Shown here: positions 1 through 6,212 of the stretch, in pieces
Position numbering within the stretch: position 1 is the stretch's first letter
How the letters are laid out: every line of letters begins with the position of its first letter
From: Candidatus Krumholzibacteriia bacterium
Lineage (GTDB): Bacteria > Krumholzibacteriota > Krumholzibacteriia > Krumholzibacteriales > Krumholzibacteriaceae
NCBI GenBank assembly: GCA_028706585.1
Contig: JAQTVX010000099.1
Location: 1-7,382 of the forward strand
Reading direction: 5' to 3'
DNA length: 7,382 nucleotides
Made by a program: the position numbers and the translations under genes
The notes under the pieces: model-generated
Databases searched by the model: none
Seen by the model: only the letters and a program-made list of their open reading frames with translations
What the model was told of the DNA's origin: nothing

Positions 1-1533
1 TTGATAACGCTGTTTCTCTGGCTCGCGTGCGGCGTCTCGGGATGCTCGCGGCACGGCGATGACGCGGTCGTCAGGCTCGCCATCCAGACGGAGCCGACGA
101 CGCTCGACCCCGCCTTCTCGGTCGATTTCTCCTCAGGAACGATCTCATCGCTCATTCATTCGAATCTCGTCGCGTTCGATCCCGACGCCGGGCTCGTCCC
201 CGACCTCGCGCGGAGTTGGCAGATCCTCGACGGGGGACGTCAATACGTTTTCCATCTCGGTGCCGCTGAGTTCTCCAACGGGAGACGCGTGACCGCTTCG
301 GACATCGCGTACTCCTTCCGGCGCCTCCTCGAGCCGGCGACCGTCTCCCCTCGGTGGTGGCTCCTCAAGCCGCTGATCGGCGCGGTTTCCTTCCACGCGG
401 GGGGGGCCTGGAACGACGAAGCGGTCCTGGCGCCGGACGATTCAACGCTCGTACTGAAGCTCGCTCAAAGCGTCCCGCATTTTCTCGATCTGCTCGCTAT
501 GCCCTCGGCCGGTGTCGTATGCCGCGAGGAGGTCGAGCGTTTGGGCTCCGGTTACGGCCGTTCGCCGTGCGGGAGCGGAGCGTGGAAGCTGTCTTCATGG
601 GCGGAGGGGGACGAGATCACGCTCACGCCCAACACCGGCTACGGGGGCACGAGGACCGCGCTCGCGGGGCTCCAGTTCCGCGTCATTCCGGAGCAAATGA
701 CGCAGATCGCCGAATTCGAAGTCGGCAATCTCGACGTTCTCGAGGTGCCTCGATCGGAGCTCGAGCACTGGCGTGTGGCGGGCACGCCGCTTCTCTGGAG
801 GGAAGAACTCAGGGTCGTCTATATCGGGCTAAACACGAAGAAGCCGCCCTTCACCGATGCGCGCGTACGGCGGGCGATCAACGCGGCGGTCGATGTGGAC
901 AAGATCATTGCGCAGGTTCTCTTCGGGGCGGGGAAACGCTCGAGGGGGGTCGTTCCTTCGAGCCTGCGCCCCTCCCCGGAGCCCGCGGAACGCTATGCGT
1001 ACGATCCCGCGCGCGCAAGGGCGCTTCTGGCCGAGGCGGGATATCCGAACGGGTTTTCCATGGAGATCTGGCAGCGCGAGAATCCCGAGGCGGGGCGGGT
1101 GCTCGAAAGCGTGCAGGGCTATCTGGCTGACGTCGGAATCACGGCTAGACTGGTCACGCGGGAGTGGGGGGCATTCAAGGAGGCGGTAGACAACGGCACG
1201 CCGGACGCATTCTTCCTGGATTGGCTCGCCGATTATCCCGACGCGGAGAATTTTCTCGTGCCTCTTTTCCATTCTTCGAACATAGGGGGCGGCGGGAATA
1301 GAACGGGCTACCGGAACGCGCGCGTCGATTCGCTGCTCGATGCCGCCTCCACGTGCATGGATGGGGCGAAACGCTGGGAGCTCTTCAGGTCCGCGGAAGA
1401 GATCATATACGACGACGCACCATGGCTGTTTCTCTGGTTTCCCGAGAAGTACGAGGTCGTGAACCCGCGGCTCACCGGATACCGTATTCCGCTCATCTTC
1501 AACGGTCAGCGCTTTCTCGACGTGGGCGTCTGA
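1..1533 (+). CDS. ABC transporter substrate-binding lipoprotein, family 5 (dipeptide/oligopeptide, DppA/OppA-like), probably 5'-partial
   Basis: This protein captures peptides outside the inner membrane and delivers them to the DppB/DppC permease pair encoded just downstream. The reading frame is open from base 1 and reads 510 residues. A lipobox V-S-G-C at residues 12-15 marks a lipoprotein whose mature N-terminus would be Cys15. The visible signal peptide has no Lys or Arg before its hydrophobic core, so the TTG at base 1 is probably not the true start, and a few codons are likely missing upstream. Family 5 hallmarks are visible: GLVPDLARSW (64-73), the segment around 90-112 (EFSNGRRVTASDIAYSF), and NTKKPPFTDARVRRAINAAV (278-297). 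The length is close to the family norm of about 500-550. It ends with TGA 21 bases before the permease start. Family assignment is firm. The peptide ligand is inferred from context, and nickel or other family 5 ligands cannot be excluded. Confidence 0.93.
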   Translation: MITLFLWLACGVSGCSRHGDDAVVRLAIQTEPTTLDPAFSVDFSSGTISSLIHSNLVAFDPDAGLVPDLARSWQILDGGRQYVFHLGAAEFSNGRRVTASDIAYSFRRLLEPATVSPRWWLLKPLIGAVSFHAGGAWNDEAVLAPDDSTLVLKLAQSVPHFLDLLAMPSAGVVCREEVERLGSGYGRSPCGSGAWKLSSWAEGDEITLTPNTGYGGTRTALAGLQFRVIPEQMTQIAEFEVGNLDVLEVPRSELEHWRVAGTPLLWREELRVVYIGLNTKKPPFTDARVRRAINAAVDVDKIIAQVLFGAGKRSRGVVPSSLRPSPEPAERYAYDPARARALLAEAGYPNGFSMEIWQRENPEAGRVLESVQGYLADVGITARLVTREWGAFKEAVDNGTPDAFFLDWLADYPDAENFLVPLFHSSNIGGGGNRTGYRNARVDSLLDAASTCMDGAKRWELFRSAEEIIYDDAPWLFLWFPEKYEVVNPRLTGYRIPLIFNGQRFLDVGV

Positions 1534-1554
1534 TGCGGAGGCATTGGGAGAACC

Positions 1555-2493
1555 GTGCACACGTTCGTTCTGAGACGCATTCTTCTTCTCGTGCCGATCC
1601 TGCTCGGCGTCGCAACGCTCACATTCGTGCTCATGTACGTCGTGCCGGGCGATCCCGTTCGCGCGCTGGCGGGTGAGCGTTACGACGAAGAAACGCTGGC
1701 GCGGATGCGCGCCGGCCTCGGGCTCGACCGGCCGCTCGTCGTGCAGTACGTCGATTTTCTCGGCCGCCTGGCACGGTTCGATCTCGGAACGTCCTTCGTC
1801 ACGAAGCGACCCGTTTCCGAAGCGATCCGGGAGCGCTTTCCGAGAACGCTCGTTCTCGCCCTGAGCGCGATGGGCATCGCGATCCTTTGCGGGGTCGCGA
1901 TCGGGGCTCTGTCGGCGTGGGGCCGGCATCCGGTGCTCTCGAGGATTCTTATGACCGCTTCTCTCGTAGGCGTCTCGATGCCCGTCTTCTGGCTCGGGCT
2001 TCTTCTCATATACCTTTTTGCGATCGAGCTCCGCGTCCTGCCTCCCTCGGGATACGGAGGCGGTTCGATCCGGAATCTGATCCTGCCGGCGATAACCCTG
2101 TCTTTCGCGTCGATGGCGACGATCGCGCGCGTCACGCGCTAGGGCTTTCTAGACGCGCTCGGAGAGGATTACGTACGAACGGCGCGCGCCAAGGGCCTCG
2201 GGGAGCGTGTGGTTCTCGGCAAACACGTTCTCAGAAACGCGCTCATCCCCGTCATCACGATCGTCGGCGCGGATTTCGGAAGCTACCTGAGCGGTTCCGT
2301 TCTCACCGAGTCGATCTTCGGCTGGCCGGGTCTCGGGCGGTTCATCGTTCAGGCGATCCTCAAACGGGATTTTCCCGTTATCCAGGGGGCTGTGCTCTTC
2401 ATGGCAGTTCTGTTTGTTCTCGTGAACCTCGCGGTGGATCTGAGCTACAGCGCCATCGATCCGCGCATACGGTCGGAAGGGGGCGGAACATGA
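1555..2493 (+). pseudogene. dppB: Dipeptide/oligopeptide ABC transporter permease, DppB-type, interrupted by an in-frame amber stop
   Basis: This is one of the two membrane subunits of the peptide importer. The start is GTG at 1555, preceded by GGAGG (1537-1541) and GGGAG (1546-1550). Residues 1-195 show the usual DppB order: a first membrane helix (about 9-29) running into VPGDP, LGLDRPLVVQY (56-66), DLGTSF (76-81), and MPVFWLGLLL (142-151) followed by RVLPPSGY. Codon 196 is TAG (2140-2142). Without any frameshift the family sequence continues: GFLDALGEDYVRTARAKGL is the EAA loop that docks on the ATPase, followed by LRNALIPVIT, FGWPGLGRF and a final DPRIR, ending at TGA 2491-2493. Read through, the product would be 312 residues, normal for DppB. 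The stopped product (195 aa) would lack the EAA loop and the last helices and should not work. Possible causes are a nonsense mutation, a base-call error (related proteins usually have Ser or Ala here, and TCG to TAG is one change), or real amber read-through. An internal GTG at 2209 could start a 94-residue fragment, but it would begin inside the EAA loop. Confidence 0.88.
2140..2142 (+). other. In-frame amber (TAG) codon interrupting dppB
   Basis: The codon lies between ...ATIARVTR and GFLDALGEDYV, at a position where DppB-family proteins usually carry a small residue such as Ser or Ala (recalled from the family, not aligned here). The frame is open on both sides and no base is gained or lost. 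TAG is used as an apparently genuine terminator by dppC (3387-3389) and by the beta-barrel gene (6098-6100), which argues against general reassignment of this codon. The TAG also sits in the upper stem of a possible hairpin (2135-2157). Confidence 0.95.
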
Positions 2494-3389
2494 GCGGTCG
2501 TCCGGGCTTCTGGAGAAGGCTCGCGCATCAGCGCTCGGCCTCCGTCGGGTTCGCCATCTTCGCGACAATCCTGTTGGCGTCGCTGTGCGCGGGACTTTTC
2601 GCGCCCGCGTCTCCCGAAAGGATCAATCTCGACGCGGCGCTCGAGAGCCCGTCGATCCATCATCCCTTTGGCACCGATCCCTTCGGGAGGGACGTTCTAT
2701 CGCGCATCGTGTACGGGGCGCGCATCTCTCTGGGCGTCGGATTCCTCGCGCGCACGATCTCGATCGTGCTCGGTCTTTTTCTCGGCTCGCTCGCGGGGTA
2801 CTTCGGCGGCCGGCTGGATTCGATCCTGATGAGGCTGGCCGACATAACCTTCGCCTATCCGACGCTGCTGCTTCTCATCGCCGTCATCGCGGTTGTTTCC
2901 CCCGGCATGGTTTCGCTCTTCATGACGCTCGGGGTGGTGGGGTGGGCTTCGGTCGCCCGGCTCGTCCGTGCCCAAGTGCTTTCCGTGAAAGAACGGGAGT
3001 TCGTGCAGGCTGCCAGGGCCTCGGGCGCGGGACACGCGTCGATCATCTTCAAGCACATCCTGCCGCAGTGCCTGGCGCCGGTTTTCGTCGTTTACACTCT
3101 CGGGCTGGGCATGACGATCATGGCCGAGTCGTCCCTGAGCTTTCTCGGTCTCGGCGTTCAGCCTCCGGAGCCCAGCTGGGGAGGAATGATCTCCAGCGGG
3201 ATAGCGTTCATGAGAACGGCGCCGTGGCTCACGTTCTTTCCGGGACTTTTCCTGACCCTCACCGTATGCTCGCTCAATCTCATCGGCGACGCTCTGCGGG
3301 ACGCGCTGAGCCCTCGCATGGGCGGGGATGTCGCGAAACCCGTGGCGTGCGGGGCTCTGGAGCCCGTCGCGAGCGAAGGGAGTCGATAG
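2490..3389 (+). CDS. dppC: Dipeptide/oligopeptide ABC transporter permease, DppC-type
   Basis: This is the second inner-membrane permease subunit of the peptide importer, expected to pair with DppB. ATG 2490 overlaps the dppB stop in an ATGA arrangement and has a good ribosome binding site, AAGGGGG (2477-2483), six bases upstream. The 299 residues follow the family order: an N-terminal helix (about 17-38), HPFGTDPFGRDVLSRIVYGA (58-77), helices between 80 and 160, the EAA loop EREFVQAARASGAG (168-181) continuing to FKHILPQ, then ESSLSFLGLGVQPPEPSWGG (213-232), and the terminal NLIGDALRDALSPR (263-276). The tail after 276 is short and not conserved. The gene is intact, and because its start overlaps the end of dppB it is probably translationally coupled to it. 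If ribosomes really stop at the amber codon in dppB, dppC would have to initiate independently. Its TAG stop is immediately followed, in the same frame, by the ATG of the peptidase gene. Confidence 0.94.
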   Translation: MSGRPGFWRRLAHQRSASVGFAIFATILLASLCAGLFAPASPERINLDAALESPSIHHPFGTDPFGRDVLSRIVYGARISLGVGFLARTISIVLGLFLGSLAGYFGGRLDSILMRLADITFAYPTLLLLIAVIAVVSPGMVSLFMTLGVVGWASVARLVRAQVLSVKEREFVQAARASGAGHASIIFKHILPQCLAPVFVVYTLGLGMTIMAESSLSFLGLGVQPPEPSWGGMISSGIAFMRTAPWLTFFPGLFLTLTVCSLNLIGDALRDALSPRMGGDVAKPVACGALEPVASEGSR

Positions 3390-4460
3390 ATGCCGGACGG
3401 GTTGAAACGTTTGTATGAAGCGATCGCGAACGCGGAGAAGGATTGCGGGCTCGATTGGCGGTTCAGCTACACGAGGCTAGCGCCCGCAGGAGACGCCGGT
3501 TTCGAGATCGAGCTCAGCTCCGAGGATGTTTGGAAGGCGGTTCAGCGCCATCTCGAGGGATTTTCCATTGAGCGGATCGAGGGCGGGCGTGCGGTGCGCG
3601 CCTCGCTCGGAGATCTGGCGGCGAGGATAACTCTTCTCTCGCCGGACGTGACCCGTCCCCTCTGGGTCGTGTCGAGCGTCGCCGACGTGAGGCGCGAGGG
3701 CGCCCATTCGGCGGAGCTCGTAACCCAGCTCATCATGGGGGAGAGCGCCTACGCGTTGAAAGCGGAGGGAGATTGGTTTCTCGTTCGTCTTCCCGACGGT
3801 TACCACGGGTGGATCCGTTCCTGGTACGTTCGGGAAACGGATGCTCGCGAGATCGCCTCGTACGAAGCGGCGGCGCGTACGATCGTCGAGGGAAACATCG
3901 GATACGTCCTGTCGGAACCCGACGAGGAGAGCTTGCCCGTGTCGGAGGCGGTCGCCGGCACGCGGCTCGCGGCGGCTCCGGCTGACGGTGAATTCCGCGC
4001 GGTGGCGCTGCCTGGCGGGAAGAAGGGCTTCATGCGGGGCGCTCTTCTGGCGGAAGCGGACGAGCGCTTGCGGCCCGATCGCGATCGCCTCGTGCGGCGC
4101 TCAATGCGTTTTCTCGGGATACCCTACCTCTGGGGAGGCACGACGCCGAAGGGCTTCGATTGCTCGGGGCTCGTGAAGCGCTCATTTCTCATGGAGGGGA
4201 TATCGCTTCCCCGCGATTCCGACAGACAGGCCCTCGTCGGCGCTATGATTCCGAAGGAGCGCGTCGATAGTCTGGAGCCGGCGGATCTTCTCTTCTTCGG
4301 AGAGGGGGGCAAGGTGGGCCACGTCGCCATAAGCCTGGGGAAAGGGCTCTTTATCCACGCCTATGGGGAGGTGCGGCTCAACAGCCTGGTTCCCGGGGAC
4401 GAGCGATATGATGAAAGATTTTCAAAAATATATCTTTTCGCGCGGTCCGTTTTGCGGTAA
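3390..4460 (+). CDS. NlpC/P60 cysteine peptidase with SH3-like domains (YkfC-like cell-wall peptide endopeptidase)
   Basis: This is a predicted gamma-D-glutamyl-L-diamino-acid endopeptidase that would cut murein peptides such as L-Ala-D-Glu-mDAP. The 356 residues show a C-terminal NlpC/P60 domain (about 230-356). Cys258 is in GFDCSG, the likely catalytic His311 is in GHVAIS, and the third polar residue His323 is in FIHAYG; LGIPYLWGGTTPKG precedes the cysteine. SH3b-like segments lie at roughly 91-150 (SVADVRREG, GDWFLVRLPDGYHGWI) and about 165-222 (second, weaker). The first 85 residues are not recognised. There is no signal peptide or membrane segment, so the enzyme is predicted to act in the cytoplasm on imported peptides. 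ATG 3390 directly abuts the dppC stop, and AAGGGAG (3376-3382) is a good ribosome binding site. Bacillus ykfC lies beside the dpp peptide importer genes and acts in murein peptide recycling; the same role is inferred here from architecture and neighbourhood. Exact substrate specificity is not shown by the sequence. Confidence 0.9.
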   Translation: MPDGLKRLYEAIANAEKDCGLDWRFSYTRLAPAGDAGFEIELSSEDVWKAVQRHLEGFSIERIEGGRAVRASLGDLAARITLLSPDVTRPLWVVSSVADVRREGAHSAELVTQLIMGESAYALKAEGDWFLVRLPDGYHGWIRSWYVRETDAREIASYEAAARTIVEGNIGYVLSEPDEESLPVSEAVAGTRLAAAPADGEFRAVALPGGKKGFMRGALLAEADERLRPDRDRLVRRSMRFLGIPYLWGGTTPKGFDCSGLVKRSFLMEGISLPRDSDRQALVGAMIPKERVDSLEPADLLFFGEGGKVGHVAISLGKGLFIHAYGEVRLNSLVPGDERYDERFSKIYLFARSVLR

Positions 4461-4511
4461 CAATTGCCGAGAGGGGATGGCCGTCTTCATTCAACTGAAA
4501 GGAGCGTCGAG

Positions 4512-4567
4512 AAAATATTGAAAAAATGTTAAAAAAATGTTGACAATAGATGTTGGGATGATTTAAG
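4512..4567 (+). promoter_or_regulatory. Probable sigma-70-type promoter with upstream A-tracts, for the beta-barrel gene
   Basis: A perfect -35 box TTGACA lies at 4540-4545. The best -10 candidate is TTTAAG at 4562-4567, matching four of six consensus positions with a 16-base spacer. Immediately upstream are A-tracts at 4512-4515, 4521-4526 and 4531-4537, about one helical turn apart, resembling an UP element or curved DNA. The ten-base word AAAAAATGTT occurs twice, at 4521-4530 and 4532-4541. If used, transcription would begin near 4574 and leave a leader of about 290 nt. The -35 and A-tract parts are clear; the -10 box is the weak point. Confidence 0.55.
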
Positions 4568-4574
4568 TTATCGC

Positions 4575-4864
4575 CCAAAAAATAAAGGGGTTCGAGGTTC
4601 ACTGAGAGGGGGTTGCCGATAGAACGAGGATAAATGGCAGACTAGATTTTGAGAAGCGGGCTTGCGACAAGAGCCGCAAGCACCAAAATACTTGGAGCCT
4701 TGCCGAGAAAGGGGGAAGCCAAGGGAGACACGTAAGCGCCTCTTAAGGCGCAAGGGATAATGAAGAAACCAAGAATCTCATCCGCTTGGACGTGCGGTTA
4801 TATAAACGGAACTAATCCTGAAAGCGTTCTTCCCGACAGGGAGATATCTTACAGGGGGTTTGTA
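4575..4864 (+). ncRNA. Long leader with several hairpins upstream of the beta-barrel gene; class unknown
   Basis: Visible inverted repeats include GCTTGCG 4660-4666 with CGCAAGC 4675-4681 (7 bp, 8-nt loop), GCGCCT 4736-4741 with AGGCGC 4746-4751 (6 bp, CTTA loop), and CCTTG 4698-4702 with CAAGG 4720-4724. Weaker ones are CCGC 4782-4785 with GCGG 4794-4797, and a small stem around CCCGACAGGG (4833-4842) just ahead of the ribosome binding site. CTTGG (4691-4695, 4785-4789) and CCAAG (4719-4723, 4769-4773) could exchange partners. I could not match it to TPP, cobalamin, c-di-GMP, SAM, SRP or RNase P motifs. It may be a regulatory 5' UTR, an unlisted small RNA, or simply spacer. The boundaries are guesses from the promoter and the start codon. 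Confidence 0.35.
4853..4858 (+). promoter_or_regulatory. Ribosome binding site that sets the beta-barrel gene start
   Basis: AGGGGG lies six bases ahead of ATG 4865. The same frame is open back to an ATG at 4760, but that start has poor spacing to its nearest purine run and would bury the signal peptide behind 35 unrelated residues. The downstream ATG is therefore preferred. Confidence 0.8.
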
Positions 4865-6100
4865 ATGAATAAATTCTTCGCAGCTATGCTCTCGATCCTC
4901 TTTTTGATTGTCGCTGCCGTGCCTGCCATGGCCACCGATACGCGGCAGATATCCCTGGGGTATGTCGGCAATTACATCGAGGACGACTACAACATCTTCA
5001 CGTGGTACGCGACGCTGCCGTCGTATACCAACACCGTGTGGCTTGGCCTCGAGTACGAACTCTACTATTACGAAACCGAGGACTTCGGTCCCAGCGGTTC
5101 GTACAGCTACATGGGCGCTTCCTACGGTCTCGGCAAGGAAGCCAAGTACGGAACGCTCGCCATGTTCTACTACAACTACGGCGCGCCGCTCAACACATTT
5201 GGCGGAGAGGCGTTCACCGAGACGCCCAACACCAAGTGGAGCGTTCTCTATGCCTATCCGATGGACAAGATCTCCCTTGGTTTCTACTTCAACAGAGCGG
5301 ATAGAAGCCAAAAGAACGAAGACGAAGACGGCACGGTATACGAGCATGCCGTGGGCTACACGACCCTCGGTGCCGGCATCAGGTTCGATCTGGGCGAGAA
5401 GGCGTATGCCGACCTCGCGCTCGACTACAACATGGGAAGCTACAAGGACGACAACTACAGCTACAGCGCCTACGGCGAAGTGACCGAAGATGCCAACACG
5501 ATGCTGGGTATCAGGGGCCGCATGTTCTATGAATGGAACGAGACGATCACCCTGGTTCCCTACGTCAGCTACCGCTTCTTCGATTTCAGCTATAAGGCCG
5601 ACTCCGCCGAAGCCTGGAAAGACGAATACTGGGGCGTCAAGGGCAGCAACATCACCCTCGGTATCGGCGCGAACGTCAAGGTCAACGAGGACAACCTCCT
5701 GATCTTCGCGGTTGAGCCTTATGACTACTACAAGTACGAGCCGTCCGATCCGGCGGCGGGTGTGGACATCGAGTACACGTACACGTATCTGCCGACCATG
5801 TACCTCGCCCTCGAAAGCGACGTGAAGGATTGGTTGACCTTCCGCGCGGGCGCGCAGAAGTACTTCTACAAGACGAAGCAGGACTACACAGAAGATGAAG
5901 ATGAGAGCAAGTACACGTATACGGATAGCGGGTACAACTTCACGATGGGTCTTGGCTTCCACATCGGCGACTTCGACATCGATGCTTACATCAACAACAA
6001 CCTGCCGTTCAGGCTGGGCTACTGGCTGACGGGCTACCAGGAGTATTACAACGAGTATGATGCCCCGGTCTACCAGCTGACAGCGCTGTACCACTTCTAG
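4865..6100 (+). CDS. Predicted outer-membrane beta-barrel protein, tyrosine-rich, family not recognised
   Basis: This is a predicted porin-like protein of the outer membrane; the transported substrate is unknown. ATG 4865 gives 411 residues with a classical signal peptide: MNKFF, a hydrophobic core at about 6-20, and cleavage after AMA (21-23). The mature protein is built of short alternating stretches typical of beta-strands, such as WLGLEYELYYYE (59-70), MLGIRGRMFYEW (213-224) and MYLALESDV (312-320). It ends in YQLTALYHF, a C-terminal strand with terminal Phe as recognised by the BAM machinery. About 54 of 411 residues are Tyr. Acidic clusters (NEDED 151-155, EDEDE 343-347) probably lie in surface loops or turns. 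Codon use favours AAC, TAC, GGC, AAG and ATC more than the neighbours do, which may reflect high expression. The gene has its own leader and terminator and so looks monocistronic. The barrel call is firm; strand number and function are not determined. Confidence 0.88.
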   Translation: MNKFFAAMLSILFLIVAAVPAMATDTRQISLGYVGNYIEDDYNIFTWYATLPSYTNTVWLGLEYELYYYETEDFGPSGSYSYMGASYGLGKEAKYGTLAMFYYNYGAPLNTFGGEAFTETPNTKWSVLYAYPMDKISLGFYFNRADRSQKNEDEDGTVYEHAVGYTTLGAGIRFDLGEKAYADLALDYNMGSYKDDNYSYSAYGEVTEDANTMLGIRGRMFYEWNETITLVPYVSYRFFDFSYKADSAEAWKDEYWGVKGSNITLGIGANVKVNEDNLLIFAVEPYDYYKYEPSDPAAGVDIEYTYTYLPTMYLALESDVKDWLTFRAGAQKYFYKTKQDYTEDEDESKYTYTDSGYNFTMGLGFHIGDFDIDAYINNNLPFRLGYWLTGYQEYYNEYDAPVYQLTALYHF

Positions 6101-6123
6101 AAGACTCTGCAGCAATCCGAATG

Positions 6124-6156
6124 AAAAGGGGGCTTCTCGAAGCCCCCTTTTCTTTT
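6124..6156 (+). terminator. Rho-independent terminator of the beta-barrel gene
   Basis: GGGGGCTT (6128-6135) pairs with AAGCCCCC (6140-6147) across a CTCG loop. Flanking AAAA (6124-6127) and TTTT (6148-6151) can extend the stem to 12 bp, and a further T-rich run follows to 6156. It begins 24 bases after the stop codon. The A-tract on the left side means it could also act on transcripts from the - strand, but no - strand gene is seen here. Confidence 0.93.
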
Positions 6157-6212
6157 GTCTTCTGGTCTGGTAATTGCACCTTCCCCCTTGTTCTTCGGAA
6201 CCAAGAGGGAAT

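Larger units (their letters stand above)
4461..4864 (+). other. Intergenic region with promoter and long leader; no gene seen
   Basis: These 404 bases separate the peptide operon from the beta-barrel gene. I see no convincing protein gene on either strand. There is no obvious rho-independent terminator just after the peptidase stop: no GC-rich stem followed by a T-run. The first 50 bases are featureless, 4511-4545 is A/T-rich with spaced A-tracts, and the rest is a GC-mixed stretch rich in short inverted repeats. The contents are described under the promoter and leader entries. Confidence 0.8.

Noticed and set aside
829..1929. Long - strand open frame (366 codons) across the SBP/dppB junction
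   Set aside because: The product is Arg/Glu/Pro-rich with no domain, and it lies opposite two well-recognised genes. It is a GC-rich shadow frame.
2140..2142. Genome-wide reassignment of TAG as a sense codon
   Set aside because: TAG ends dppC exactly before the next start codon, and ends the beta-barrel protein right after its terminal Phe signal. Both look like true stops.
1887..2489. Upstream extension of the dppC frame to 1887
   Set aside because: The extra residues are Arg/Ser/Gly-rich and overlap dppB. ATG 2490 has the ribosome binding site and the family-like N-terminus.
4477..4521. A 14-codon leader peptide reading frame after the peptidase gene
   Set aside because: It lies upstream of the likely promoter, its purine run directly abuts the ATG, and it shows no regulatory codon run.
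4587..4600. GGTTCGAGGTTC resembles a tRNA/tmRNA T-arm
   Set aside because: The flanks cannot form the 5-bp T-stem, and no acceptor stem or anticodon arm is nearby.
4585..4612. Resemblance to a TPP riboswitch (GGGG followed by CTGAGAG)
   Set aside because: The ACCC that should follow CTGAGA is GGGG here, and the other conserved TPP segments are absent.
4698..4725. GGGGGAAGCCAAGG faintly resembles the SRP RNA core
   Set aside because: The conserved internal loop and GNRA-capped helix cannot be formed with the neighbouring bases.
4798..4806. TATAAA at 4801-4806 as a nearer -10 box for the beta-barrel gene
   Set aside because: No -35 element is present at a suitable distance; the only TTGGAC is nine bases away.
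4778..6115. Long open frame (445 codons) on the - strand across the beta-barrel gene
   Set aside because: It mirrors the + strand gene. That gene avoids TTA, CTA and TCA codons, which leaves the opposite strand open. The translated product is low-complexity, rich in Val, Arg and Glu, with no recognisable domain or signal peptide.
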